Part shown: in pieces, positions 26,833-35,745 of the stretch
How the letters are laid out: each line of letters begins with the position of its first letter
Position numbering within the stretch: the first letter of the stretch is position 1
Source of the DNA: Citrobacter tructae
Lineage (GTDB): Bacteria; Pseudomonadota; Gammaproteobacteria; Enterobacterales; Enterobacteriaceae
Assembly: GCF_004684345.1 (NCBI RefSeq)
Contig: NZ_CP038469.1
Location: 3,596,001 to 3,660,000, forward strand
Length of the DNA: 64,000 nt
Direction: 5' to 3'
Program-made: the position numbers and the translations under genes
The notes under the pieces: model-generated
The model's database searches: none
Told to the model about the DNA's origin: nothing
Seen by the model: the letters and a program-made list of their open reading frames with translations, nothing else

Positions 26833-27833
26833 GTACGCACGAGGCCACCTCGCAACAGCCACTGTTGCAGGCAATTGACCTGAAAAAATACTATCCGGTG
26901 AAGAAGGGCATGTTCGCCCCGGAGCGCCTGGTAAAAGCGCTGGATGGCGTGTCATTTACCTTAGAACGCGGAAAAACGCTGGCGGTGGTTGGCGAGTCGG
27001 GCTGCGGGAAATCGACGCTTGGTCGTCTGCTGACGATGATTGAAGTCCCGACTGGCGGCGAGTTGTATTACCAGGGGCAGGATCTGCTCAAGCATGACCC
27101 GCAGGCGCAGAAGCTGCGTCGTCAGAAAATCCAGATTGTGTTCCAGAATCCGTATGGTTCGCTGAACCCGCGTAAGAAGGTGGGGCAAATTCTGGAAGAG
27201 CCGTTGCTGATCAACACCTCGCTTAGCAAAGAGCAGCGTCGTGAAAAAGCGCTGGCGATGATGGCGAAAGTAGGTCTGAAAACCGAGCACTATGACCGCT
27301 ATCCGCATATGTTCTCTGGCGGTCAGCGCCAGCGTATCGCCATTGCCCGTGGTCTGATGCTTGATCCGGACGTGGTGATTGCCGATGAACCAGTCTCTGC
27401 GCTGGACGTTTCTGTGCGTGCACAGGTGCTGAATTTGATGATGGATCTGCAGCAGGATCTGGGACTGTCCTATGTCTTTATCTCCCACGACCTGTCAGTA
27501 GTGGAACATATCGCCGATGAAGTGATGGTGATGTACCTCGGCCGCTGCGTGGAGAAAGGAACCAAAGATCAGATCTTCAACAACCCGCGCCATCCGTATA
27601 CCCAGGCGCTGCTCTCTGCGACGCCACGTCTGAATCCGGATGATCGGCGTGAGCGCATCAAGCTGACCGGCGAGCTGCCAAGCCCGCTGAATCCGCCGCC
27701 GGGCTGTGCATTCAATGCTCGCTGCCGTCGTCGCTTTGGGCCTTGTACTCAGCTACAACCGCAGCTTAGAGATTACAGCGGCCAACTGGTGGCGTGCTTT
27801 GCCGTTGACCAGGATGAGAACCCACAGCAATAA
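26829..27833 (+). CDS. dppF: DppF dipeptide ABC transporter ATPase
   Basis: This is a 334-residue second ATPase with Walker A GESGCGKS, signature FSGGQRQR, Walker B VVIADEPVSALD and SHDLSV. The C-terminal CAFNARCRRRFGPC extension matches the OppF type. The start overlaps dppD by four bases, which implies coupled translation. It is the last gene of the operon, ending at the 27854-27880 terminator. Confidence 0.97.
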   Translation: MSTHEATSQQPLLQAIDLKKYYPVKKGMFAPERLVKALDGVSFTLERGKTLAVVGESGCGKSTLGRLLTMIEVPTGGELYYQGQDLLKHDPQAQKLRRQKIQIVFQNPYGSLNPRKKVGQILEEPLLINTSLSKEQRREKALAMMAKVGLKTEHYDRYPHMFSGGQRQRIAIARGLMLDPDVVIADEPVSALDVSVRAQVLNLMMDLQQDLGLSYVFISHDLSVVEHIADEVMVMYLGRCVEKGTKDQIFNNPRHPYTQALLSATPRLNPDDRRERIKLTGELPSPLNPPPGCAFNARCRRRFGPCTQLQPQLRDYSGQLVACFAVDQDENPQQ

Positions 27834-27853
27834 GCGTGGGTTATGACCCAGTA

Positions 27854-27880
27854 ACCGGAGCCTTGTGCTCCGGTTTTTTT
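27854..27880 (+). terminator. dpp operon terminator
   Basis: ACCGGAG / CTCCGGT forms a 7-bp stem with a short loop followed by seven T, 21 bases after the dppF stop. Confidence 0.9.
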
Positions 27881-28009
27881 ATATTTCGTTTTTACTTCCA
27901 CAATGTGAGTCCATTGGCAGAACATTATTCCACAGCGTCTAGAATATAGTCAGACTCTTGAACGTCACAGAAATATCTACTTCGCAGTTGCTAACGATCT
28001 GGAGCAAAT

Positions 28010-29212
28010 GTGGTCACGATACGCTGGGATATTAAAACAATTGATCGCCTGTCTATGGTTGAGGATGTCCTGAAGGAGTTTTCCTGCTGTGATATCAATA
28101 TCATCTCAATGAAGGTGACGGCTGGCCGGATCCTGATTAAATCCTGGTGTCGTCAGTTGCAGGATATTTCCAGTGTGCAATCCTGCTTAAGTCAGCGTGC
28201 CGATATTATTAACGTCGCTTACCTTTGCGAAGAGATAAGCGAACTGTCGATGTCTGAGCCGGAACGCCCGCGCTATTTTTCAGATATTATTTGCAGCAGC
28301 CAGAGCATGCAGGCACTGATCGAAAAGGCGATTAGAATTGCGGACAGCAAATATACTGTCCTGATTCGTGGTGAAACCGGGACCGGCAAAGAGCTGCTGG
28401 CTCGGGCGATTCATAATTCTGGACAGCGTAGTTTTTATCCATTTATTCCGGTTAACTGCTCAGCTTTACCCGAGGCACTGATGGAGAGTGAATTCTTCGG
28501 TTATGAAAAAGGGGCTTTCAGCGGTGCGGACTGTAAAGGCAAAAAGGGGCTGTTTGAAATGGCCGATAAAGGCACCCTTTTTCTTGATGAATTTGGTGAG
28601 ATGCCGCTAAATTTACAGGCCAAATTACTGCGTGTACTACAGGATGGTGGGATCCGCCGCGTGGGCGGGGCGCAAATTATTCCGGTTAACGTTCGCATTA
28701 TTGTGGCAACCAACGCCAATCTGGAAGAGATGGTCGAACAACGTCTGCTACGCGCTGACCTCTATTATCGTATTAACATACTCGCCCTGACCATTCCTCC
28801 GTTGCGGGAACGTCCGCAGGATCTCAGCCTGCTGATCCGCCACTTTGTGCAGAAATACGCAAAAGAATTCCAGCGACGGTTAATTCTGGATAAAGCCTGC
28901 TTTAATGCTATGCATCATCACGCCTGGCCGGGGAACGTGCGCGAACTGGAAAACACTATTATTCGTCTGATGTTGATGGCTGAATCCGATGTGATTACCC
29001 GAGAGGATTTGGGCATAGCGAATATAACATCGGGTAATCAGACTCACGCTGGGCGGCCTTTTAAGCAGCAGGTTCAATGTGCTGAGCGTCAGTTGATTGA
29101 GCAGATGGTAGAGGAGAATGTGTCGTCGAGGCATATCGCCAAAGCGTTGGGGGTATCGCATACCACGGTGCTGAATAAAATTCGCAGCTATCAACTGGAG
29201 AGCGTGAATTAA
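28010..29212 (+). CDS. TyrR-like sigma-54-dependent activator, probable regulator of megL-yhjV
   Basis: This is a 400-residue bacterial enhancer-binding protein. Residues 1-75 look like the ACT ligand domain of TyrR. A short linker leads to a sigma-54 AAA+ domain with Walker A GETGTGKE, GAFSGA (the sigma-54-contacting loop, normally GAFTGA), Walker B GTLFLDEF and the arginine-finger region ADLYYRIN. A TyrR/Fis-type HTH ends the protein (SSRHIAKALGVSHTTVLNKIRSY). The PAS domain of TyrR is missing. The start is GTG with GGAG upstream. It converges on yhjV, and the sigma-54 promoter before megL is the obvious target. The ligand, perhaps methionine or another amino acid, is not known from sequence. 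Confidence 0.85.
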   Translation: MVTIRWDIKTIDRLSMVEDVLKEFSCCDINIISMKVTAGRILIKSWCRQLQDISSVQSCLSQRADIINVAYLCEEISELSMSEPERPRYFSDIICSSQSMQALIEKAIRIADSKYTVLIRGETGTGKELLARAIHNSGQRSFYPFIPVNCSALPEALMESEFFGYEKGAFSGADCKGKKGLFEMADKGTLFLDEFGEMPLNLQAKLLRVLQDGGIRRVGGAQIIPVNVRIIVATNANLEEMVEQRLLRADLYYRINILALTIPPLRERPQDLSLLIRHFVQKYAKEFQRRLILDKACFNAMHHHAWPGNVRELENTIIRLMLMAESDVITREDLGIANITSGNQTHAGRPFKQQVQCAERQLIEQMVEENVSSRHIAKALGVSHTTVLNKIRSYQLESVN

Positions 29213-29244
29213 GCGCCGTCAGGGTTGACGGCGCTGTCATCGGG

Positions 29245-30543
29245 TTAGTCAATCAGCTTCAACAACGGCGACAGGCACAGCAAAATCCCGTACAGCAGGA
29301 TAAGCCAGGTTTTCAACCCGCGCAGTTTTTCCAGTTGCGTGACTTTATAAATCAGGAAGAACGGAATAATGCACGAGACGATACCGTAAAGTGGGCTTCC
29401 TAACTGGAAGAACACCAGCACCGATACACGGAACGACACCCAAATAACCAGCGTGGTCACGATAAAGGCACAAATTCCCAGCGTCAGAACCAGTGGGTTA
29501 ATTTTCTCAACGTTGATAACACGACCCAGTACGTTCAGAATAATGCCCTTCATGGCCTCGTGGAATCCAAGATAAATACCGAAGAATGCCGTCAGTACGG
29601 CAAAAATATTCAACACCGTGGAGGTGATGTGAATAATTTGTCCGGGGATAACCTGGGCCGCCAGTGCCAGCGCGGAAATATTTTGTTCGAAGGCCGATAC
29701 CGCTTCTTCATGGCTAATGGAGAAAGTAAAGGAAAAGGAGAAAAACAGAATTACCGCAATCAACGTAATATAACTGATGCGGTGGGTGCGAATGACCATA
29801 CGCGTAGCCAACACCCGGTCTGACACCCGTTTACGGTAGGCGATATTCATTGGATTCAGCACCTGAATAAACACCGCTGAGAAGAAACAGAACGGGATGG
29901 TCAGCAGGACATCGCGAAAGAAGACGCCAGCCTCAGGAAACGCGCTGATATTGCTGAAGTTCCAGTGTGGAACCATCGCAAAGCCAAACACGATGATGAT
30001 GCCAACCTTTACCACCACCATTGGACCGGAGATTTTGAACAGTAGCTTTTCCCCGCCGGAAGCAATGGCAACCAGCACCGCAAAAATCGCCACTTTGTAG
30101 ATGATCGATTGTGAAAGATCGGCATCGGTGAGCCCGAATGTTTTTATATAGGATGCGCTGTCAAAAACAACGGATAATGAATAGATAAAGATGCCGTGGA
30201 TAATCATCAAGAAATAGATGACGCCGAGAAATACACCCCAGTTCTTTCCTAAATAATGACTGATAATATCTGTGTAGTCATTACAGCTTTCACTTTCAGA
30301 GAGCGTTTTTAAATAAATATCCTGCACAATATAGGTGGCGGGATAGGCAATAATAAAGGCGACAATAAAGACCCAAATACCGGTTAAGCCAATTTGTACC
30401 GGCATCAGCACTGTTCCAGCGCCAATCGCCATGCCGATGCAAAGTAATACCCAGCCAAAATCGTATTTAGTAAACGGTAGTTTTTTTGAGAAGGATGCGG
30501 CGGTTACTGCATTGTTGCTTAATTGTAATGTGTTGTCCTGCAT
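29245..30543 (-). CDS. yhjV: YhjV HAAAP-family amino acid permease
   Basis: This is a 432-residue permease with eleven to twelve membrane segments of the hydroxy/aromatic amino acid permease family (TdcC/SdaC/TnaB/Mtr group), with the segment-1 motif GWVLLCIGMAIGAGTVLMPVQIGLTG. The start MQDN and the position after dppF match E. coli YhjV, whose substrate is unknown. Here it is second in an operon behind methionine gamma-lyase. That suggests it imports methionine or a related sulfur amino acid; this is inference from context. GGGGG precedes the ATG. Confidence 0.88.
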   Translation of the reverse strand: MQDNTLQLSNNAVTAASFSKKLPFTKYDFGWVLLCIGMAIGAGTVLMPVQIGLTGIWVFIVAFIIAYPATYIVQDIYLKTLSESESCNDYTDIISHYLGKNWGVFLGVIYFLMIIHGIFIYSLSVVFDSASYIKTFGLTDADLSQSIIYKVAIFAVLVAIASGGEKLLFKISGPMVVVKVGIIIVFGFAMVPHWNFSNISAFPEAGVFFRDVLLTIPFCFFSAVFIQVLNPMNIAYRKRVSDRVLATRMVIRTHRISYITLIAVILFFSFSFTFSISHEEAVSAFEQNISALALAAQVIPGQIIHITSTVLNIFAVLTAFFGIYLGFHEAMKGIILNVLGRVINVEKINPLVLTLGICAFIVTTLVIWVSFRVSVLVFFQLGSPLYGIVSCIIPFFLIYKVTQLEKLRGLKTWLILLYGILLCLSPLLKLID

Positions 30544-30622
30544 AGAACCCCCTGCCGAAAATACCCGCTCTCCCCGGAAAAGGATTACGCGTATAGCCAG
30601 GCTGTTGTGCCTTGATTCTCAA

Positions 30623-30654
30623 CGGCCTGAACCGATCTGCGCCGGTTCAGGCCG
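30623..30654 (-). repeat. Perfect 12-bp hairpin between megL and yhjV
   Basis: CGGCCTGAACCG and CGGTTCAGGCCG are exact inverse complements around an 8-base loop, starting 6 bases past the megL stop. There is no T run, so it may tune yhjV expression relative to megL by mRNA stability or partial termination. Confidence 0.8.
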
Positions 30655-30660
30655 TAATAG

Positions 30661-31857
30661 TCAGAATGTTGCCTTTCTGATGGCGTGTTCAAGGTCGTTA
30701 ATAATATCTTCTGGATCTTCAAGACCTACAGAAAGACGGATAAGTCCGTCGGTAATACCTGCTTTAAGCCGTTCCTCTGGCGCAACGGGCGAATGTGTCA
30801 TAGACGCTGGGTGCTGAATGAGGGTTTCGGTATCACCGAGACTGACCGCGAGGAGGCATAATTCTACAGAATTGATCATCCGTCTGCCAGCCTCGAGGCC
30901 TCCAGCGATTTCGAAGCTGATAATTCCTCCCGGCAGGCTCATCTGGCGTTTACCCAACTCATACTGCGGGTGTGAAGGCAGGCCAGGGTAATACACGCGG
31001 GTAATGGCCGGATGCTCTTCCAGGAAGCGGGCAATTTTTAACGCGTTTTCACAGTGGCGTTCCATACGGATGCCTAGCGTTTTAACGCCACGCAGCGTCA
31101 ACCAGGCGTTGAATGGGCTCATGCAGCCGCCGGTGATATCTTTCAGCCCGACGTATCGCGCCTGATCGATAAATTCCTGCTTGCCCACAATGATGCCGCC
31201 AATCACGTCCCCGTGACCGTTGATGTATTTGGTCACGCTGTGCACGACGATATCGGCTCCCAGCAGCAGGGGCTGTTGGCAGTAGGGCGACATAAAGGTG
31301 TTATCCACGACCAGCACTGCGCCCTGCTGATGGGCGATCCCGGCGACCGTCTCAATATCAACCAGCGAGAGTGTGGGGTTCGCCGGCGTTTCGATATACA
31401 CCACTTTGGTTTCCGGGCGCATGGCGGCGCGGATTTCTTCCGGTTTTGCGGCATCGACGAAGCTGACGTTAATGCCGAACTTCGGCATGCTGTGTGACAG
31501 GAAAGCGTGAGTACAGCCGTAAATGGCGCTGGCGGAAACGATATGGTCGCCTTGCTGGCACAGGGTTAGCAACGACGTGGTGATGGCCGAAATACCGGAC
31601 GCGGTGGCCAATGCGGCGTCACCTCTTTCCAGCACTGCCAGCTTTTTCTCCAGCGCGTCGGTGGTGGGGTTCCCCAAACGGGTGTAAATGTACCCGGACT
31701 CCTCGAGCGCAAAGCGGGCGGCACCTTGTTCGGCGCTGTCAAAAACAAACGTTGAAGTCTGGAAAATAGGCGTACTGAGCGCGCCAGTTGAAGGGTCGGG
31801 TTGTTGCCCCGCGTGAACGATCTGGGTGTTGAATCCGTAAGTACGACAGTCAGACAT
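30661..31857 (-). CDS. megL: Methionine gamma-lyase
   Basis: This is a PLP-dependent Cys/Met-metabolism enzyme that cleaves L-methionine to methanethiol, 2-oxobutyrate and ammonia. The 398 residues are nearly identical to the characterised C. freundii enzyme. The active-site features include YTRLGNP (Tyr and Arg contacting PLP of the neighbouring subunit), SAIYGCTHAF (Tyr stacking on PLP and the MGL-typical Cys) and the PLP lysine in HSVTKYINGHGD. AGGAG precedes the ATG. It is the first gene of the megL-yhjV operon, behind a sigma-54 promoter. It is the strongest single indicator of Citrobacter in this window. Confidence 0.96.
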   Translation of the reverse strand: MSDCRTYGFNTQIVHAGQQPDPSTGALSTPIFQTSTFVFDSAEQGAARFALEESGYIYTRLGNPTTDALEKKLAVLERGDAALATASGISAITTSLLTLCQQGDHIVSASAIYGCTHAFLSHSMPKFGINVSFVDAAKPEEIRAAMRPETKVVYIETPANPTLSLVDIETVAGIAHQQGAVLVVDNTFMSPYCQQPLLLGADIVVHSVTKYINGHGDVIGGIIVGKQEFIDQARYVGLKDITGGCMSPFNAWLTLRGVKTLGIRMERHCENALKIARFLEEHPAITRVYYPGLPSHPQYELGKRQMSLPGGIISFEIAGGLEAGRRMINSVELCLLAVSLGDTETLIQHPASMTHSPVAPEERLKAGITDGLIRLSVGLEDPEDIINDLEHAIRKATF

Positions 31858-31899
31858 GATATCTCCTTTGATTCGGAACAGAACAGCTCACACTTAAAT

Positions 31900-31915
31900 A
31901 GCAATCGCTGTGCCA
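31900..31915 (-). promoter_or_regulatory. Sigma-54 (-24/-12) promoter of megL
   Basis: On the - strand TGGCAC-AGCGA-TTGCT matches the RpoN consensus TGGCAC-N5-TTGCW in every defined position. It ends 43 bases before the megL start, and the predicted transcription start is near 31889. A sigma-54 activator gene lies at the other end of the operon. Confidence 0.93.
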
Positions 31916-31972
31916 GAAAATGAATTTATAGATATCAATGTGTTAGTGATTTCACCGTGCGGGTGGCCGTCA

Positions 31973-32002
31973 GGAAAGTTGCCAGTTGGCAAGAAACTTT
32001 CC
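31973..32002. promoter_or_regulatory. Nested dyad, candidate enhancer for the sigma-54 activator
   Basis: Outer arms GGAAAGTT / AACTTTCC (8 bp exact) enclose an inner palindrome TTGCCA-GT-TGGCAA at 31979-31992. It lies about 85-115 bases upstream of the predicted megL start, the usual distance for an enhancer site. It does not resemble the TGTAAA-N6-TTTACA TyrR box, so the activator would have its own specificity. Confidence 0.6.
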
Positions 32003-32281
32003 AGTCATGGGGCGAGAAAACTAAATGCGAGTCCTTATACAGACTGGGTTATGGCGAGGCGATTGGGGTGACGTGTTACGTAGAATCATCGGCAAGTCGG
32101 GCTTGTCCGATGAGGCGCAATGTAGTGGCCTTTTTCGCTTTAATTGCAGATAAATCTCGTCGCCAGGTGCCTATCCTGCCGCGATAATGCACGCAGGGAA
32201 GTTTTCAGATACCGCCTCTCTTAATACCGCTACGATCGGGTATACTCTGACGGCAGTTTTGTCTATCCGTGGAGAGTCAGT

Positions 32282-34270
32282 TTGCGTGTCAGTCGCTCGT
32301 TAACAATTAAGCAGATGGCGATGGTTGCGGCCGTTGTCATGGTGTTCGTTTTTATTTTTTGCACCGTTTTGCTGTTTCACCTGGTACAGCAGAACCGCTA
32401 TAACACGGCTACGCAACTGGAAAGTATCGCTCGCTCCGTCCGTGAACCCCTGTCGGCCACCATTCTGAAAGGGGATATTCCTGAAGCGGAGACGATTTTA
32501 CGCCGAATTCAGCCTGCGGGCGTAGTCAGCCGCGCCGATGTGGTGCTGCCGAATCAGTTTCAGGCTCTGCGGATGAGCTTTATTCCTGAACGTTCGGTCC
32601 CGGTAATGGTGACTCGCTTGTTCGAGTTGCCGGTGCAGATCTCGCTGCCGGTCTATTCACTGGAGCGTTCAGCCAACCCGCAGCCGTTGGCCTATCTGGT
32701 GTTGCAGGCGGATTCGTACCGCATGTACAAATTCGTGATGAGCACTCTCTCAACGTTAGTGACCATTTACTTACTTTTGTCACTGATACTGACGGTAGCC
32801 ATCTCCTGGTGCATTAACCGCTTGATAGTGCACCCATTACGCAAAATAGCGCGTGAGCTGAACGACATTCCCCAGCAGGATCTTATTGGCTATCAACTGG
32901 CATTACCGCGCCTGCATCAGGATGATGAGATCGGCATGCTGGTACGCAGTTACAACCTGAATCAGCAGATGGTGCAGCGTCACAGTGAAGAGCAGAGCGA
33001 CTATTCAATGCGTTTTCCTGTCTCCGATCTGCCTAACAAAACGTTTTTGATGGGGTTACTGGAACAGGTCGTGTCCCGTAACCAGACCACGGCGCTGATG
33101 ATTGTCACCTGCGAAACCTTGCGGGATACCGCAGGCGTGCTGAGCGAAACCCAGCGTGAAATCCTGCTGCTGACGGTGGTCGAAAAACTCAAGTCGGTAC
33201 TGGCGCCCAGAATGGTGCTTACCCAGGTCAGTGGCTACGACTTTGCTGTTATTGCGCATGGTGTGAAGGAACCCTGGCATGCCATCACATTAAGTCAGCA
33301 AGTGCTCACTATCATTAATGAGCGGTTGCCTATCCACGGTATCCAACTGCGCCCCAATTGCAATATTGGGGTAGCGATGTTTTATGGCGATTTAACCGCA
33401 GAACAACTCTACAGCCGTGCGCTCTCCGCGGCACTCACTTCGTGCCGCAAAGGCAAAAATCAGATTCAGTTCTTCGACCCGCAGCAAATGGAAGAGGCTC
33501 AGCAACGGTTGACGGAAGAAAATGACATTCTTACCGCACTGGATAACCAACAGTTTGCGCTGTGGATGCAGCCGCAGGTAGAGATCGCCAGTGGTAAGAT
33601 ACTGAGTGCGGAAGCGCTGCTGCGGATGCAGCAGCCGGATGGAAGCTGGGAGTTACCGGAAGGGTTAATCGACAGGATTGAATCCTGTGGTCTGATGGTT
33701 ACCGTCGGATACTGGGTGCTGGAAGAGTCCTGTCGCCAGCTTGCTGCCTGGCAGGAGCGCGACCTGATGCTCCCGCTGTCGGTAAATCTTTCTGCTCTAC
33801 AGCTAATGCACCCAAATATGGTGTCGGATCTGCTGGAGCTGTTAAACCGTTATCGCGTGAAGCCTGGCACGTTGATTCTCGAAGTAACTGAAAGCCGGCA
33901 TATTGATGATCCCAACGCAGCCATCGCCATTTTGCGCCCGCTGCGTAATGCGGGAGTGCGTATCGCGTTGGATGATTTTGGTATGGGATACGCCGGTTTA
34001 CGCCAGCTGCAGCACATGAAGTCGCTGCCGGTAGATGTGCTCAAAATCGACAAGATGTTTGTCGACGGTGTGCCTGAGGATTGCAGCATGATCACGGCGA
34101 TTATTCAGCTGGCTCATAGCCTTGATTTGCAGATGATTGCCGAAGGTGTCGAAACCGAAGCGCAACGAGAGTGGTTGGCACAAGCGGGAGTGGAAGTGGC
34201 GCAGGGATTCTTATTTGCTCGTCCGGTTCCGGCAGATATCTTCGAAGAACGCTATTTAACGAAGCAATGA
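32282..34270 (+). CDS. yhjK: YhjK/HmsP c-di-GMP phosphodiesterase, TTG start
   Basis: This is a 662-residue membrane protein with an N-terminal helix, a periplasmic sensory region (to about residue 150), a second membrane segment, a HAMP region, a degenerate GGDEF domain (SGYDF at the active site) and a C-terminal EAL domain. The EAL domain keeps EALLR, DDFGMGYAGL and LKIDKMFV, so phosphodiesterase activity is expected. E. coli calls it PdeK; Yersinia HmsP is related. The start is TTG with GGAGAG upstream and MRVSRSLTIKQMAMV as in E. coli. The bcs cellulose genes that normally lie beside it are absent. Confidence 0.92.
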   Translation: MRVSRSLTIKQMAMVAAVVMVFVFIFCTVLLFHLVQQNRYNTATQLESIARSVREPLSATILKGDIPEAETILRRIQPAGVVSRADVVLPNQFQALRMSFIPERSVPVMVTRLFELPVQISLPVYSLERSANPQPLAYLVLQADSYRMYKFVMSTLSTLVTIYLLLSLILTVAISWCINRLIVHPLRKIARELNDIPQQDLIGYQLALPRLHQDDEIGMLVRSYNLNQQMVQRHSEEQSDYSMRFPVSDLPNKTFLMGLLEQVVSRNQTTALMIVTCETLRDTAGVLSETQREILLLTVVEKLKSVLAPRMVLTQVSGYDFAVIAHGVKEPWHAITLSQQVLTIINERLPIHGIQLRPNCNIGVAMFYGDLTAEQLYSRALSAALTSCRKGKNQIQFFDPQQMEEAQQRLTEENDILTALDNQQFALWMQPQVEIASGKILSAEALLRMQQPDGSWELPEGLIDRIESCGLMVTVGYWVLEESCRQLAAWQERDLMLPLSVNLSALQLMHPNMVSDLLELLNRYRVKPGTLILEVTESRHIDDPNAAIAILRPLRNAGVRIALDDFGMGYAGLRQLQHMKSLPVDVLKIDKMFVDGVPEDCSMITAIIQLAHSLDLQMIAEGVETEAQREWLAQAGVEVAQGFLFARPVPADIFEERYLTKQ

Positions 34271-34445
34271 GCTGATTACAAAAGTTAAAAAAGGGTGCGC
34301 TTGTGCGAGCCAGCTCAAAATTTTTAACATTTCTGTATCAATTATGATCTTTGTACATTTCTGTGATGTTGTGTGGGTGTTACTTTAGGGCCGCAGGTTA
34401 AATAAAACCTTACAAGACCTGTGGTTTTTACTTTAAGGACACCCT

Positions 34446-35732
34446 ATGAAAACCTCGATATTCAAAAGCCTTTACTTTCAGGTCCTGACAGCGATTGCCA
34501 TCGGTATTCTCCTTGGCCATTACTACCCTGAATTAGGCGCCCAAATGAAACCGCTTGGCGACGCGTTCGTTAAGCTCATTAAGATGGTCATCGCTCCTGT
34601 CATCTTCTGTACTGTCGTTACCGGCATTGCAGGCATGGAAAGTATGAAAGCAGTAGGCCGCACCGGTGCGGTTGCACTACTTTATTTTGAAGTGGTCAGT
34701 ACGATTGCGCTGATCATCGGTCTTATCATTGTCAACGTGGTGCAACCCGGTGCCGGGATGAACGTTGATCCGGCAACGCTGGATGCCAAAGCAGTAGCGA
34801 TTTACGCTGAGCAGGCAAAAGACCAGGGGATTGTGGGCTTCCTGATGGATATTATCCCAGGTAGCGTCATTGGTGCGTTCGCCAGCGGCAACATCCTGCA
34901 GGTATTGCTGTTCGCGGTGATGTTTGGATTTGCACTGCACCGCCTGGGCAGCAAAGGCCAAATGATTTTCAACGTGATTGAAAGCTTCTCGCAGGTCATT
35001 TTCGGCATCATCAACATGATCATGCGCCTGGCGCCAATCGGTGCTTTCGGTGCCATGGCCTTTACCATCGGTAAATATGGTGTCGGTACGCTGGTACAAC
35101 TGGGGCAGTTGATTATCTGCTTCTACATCACCTGTATCCTGTTTGTGGTGGTGGTACTGGGGTCTATTGCCCGTGCAACCGGCTTTAGCATCTTTAAGTT
35201 CATTCGCTATATCCGTGAAGAGCTGCTGATTGTTCTGGGCACGTCTTCTTCCGAGTCCGCGCTGCCGCGTATGCTCGATAAGATGGAAAAACTGGGCTGT
35301 CGCAAGTCGGTGGTCGGGTTAGTTATTCCCACCGGCTACTCGTTCAATCTTGATGGGACATCGATCTATCTGACGATGGCGGCGGTGTTTATCGCTCAGG
35401 CAACGAACAGCCATATGGATATCTTCCATCAGATAACCCTGTTGGTGGTGCTGCTGCTCTCCTCAAAAGGGGCTGCGGGAGTGACAGGAAGCGGCTTTAT
35501 TGTTCTGGCAGCGACTATCTCCGCAGTGGGTCATTTGCCGATTGCCGGTCTGGCGCTGATTCTCGGTATTGACCGCTTCATGTCAGAAGCCCGTGCGCTG
35601 ACCAACCTGATTGGTAACGGTGTGGCAACCGTCGTTGTCGCGAAATGGGTGAAAGAACTGGATGCCAAAAAGCTGGATGACACGCTGAATAATCGTGCGC
35701 CGGATGGCAAAACGCACGATTTATCCTCTTAA
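34446..35732 (+). CDS. dctA: DctA C4-dicarboxylate:proton symporter
   Basis: This is a 428-residue transporter of the dicarboxylate/amino acid:cation symporter (glutamate-transporter) fold, the aerobic importer for succinate, fumarate, malate and orotate. It shows the two signature motifs: the serine-rich LGTSSSESALPRML in hairpin 1 and GYSFNLDGTSIYLTM in segment 7. In E. coli expression depends on DcuSR and CRP. TAAGGA precedes the ATG. A stem-loop at 35746-35773 follows. Confidence 0.97.
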   Translation: MKTSIFKSLYFQVLTAIAIGILLGHYYPELGAQMKPLGDAFVKLIKMVIAPVIFCTVVTGIAGMESMKAVGRTGAVALLYFEVVSTIALIIGLIIVNVVQPGAGMNVDPATLDAKAVAIYAEQAKDQGIVGFLMDIIPGSVIGAFASGNILQVLLFAVMFGFALHRLGSKGQMIFNVIESFSQVIFGIINMIMRLAPIGAFGAMAFTIGKYGVGTLVQLGQLIICFYITCILFVVVVLGSIARATGFSIFKFIRYIREELLIVLGTSSSESALPRMLDKMEKLGCRKSVVGLVIPTGYSFNLDGTSIYLTMAAVFIAQATNSHMDIFHQITLLVVLLLSSKGAAGVTGSGFIVLAATISAVGHLPIAGLALILGIDRFMSEARALTNLIGNGVATVVVAKWVKELDAKKLDDTLNNRAPDGKTHDLSS

Positions 35733-35745
35733 TCTCGTCACTTAT

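Larger units (their letters stand above)
31858..32281. other. megL-yhjK divergent intergenic region
   Basis: These 424 bases hold the megL sigma-54 promoter (31900-31915), a large dyad that may be its enhancer (31973-32002), and a REP-like hairpin, CATCGGCAAG...CTTGTCCGATG, at 32087-32112. An open frame across 31957-32187 overlaps these elements and shows no protein-like features. Confidence 0.7.

Noticed and set aside
31973..32002. TyrR box upstream of megL
   Set aside because: The TyrR-like HTH prompted a search for TGTAAA-N6-TTTACA, but the dyad present does not fit it.
31957..32187. Small ORF between megL and yhjK
   Set aside because: It covers the dyad and a REP-like hairpin and has no protein-like composition.
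34271..34445. CRP site upstream of dctA
   Set aside because: CTGTGATG-type half-sites occur, but I could not find a convincing TGTGA-N6-TCACA match, so no site is listed.
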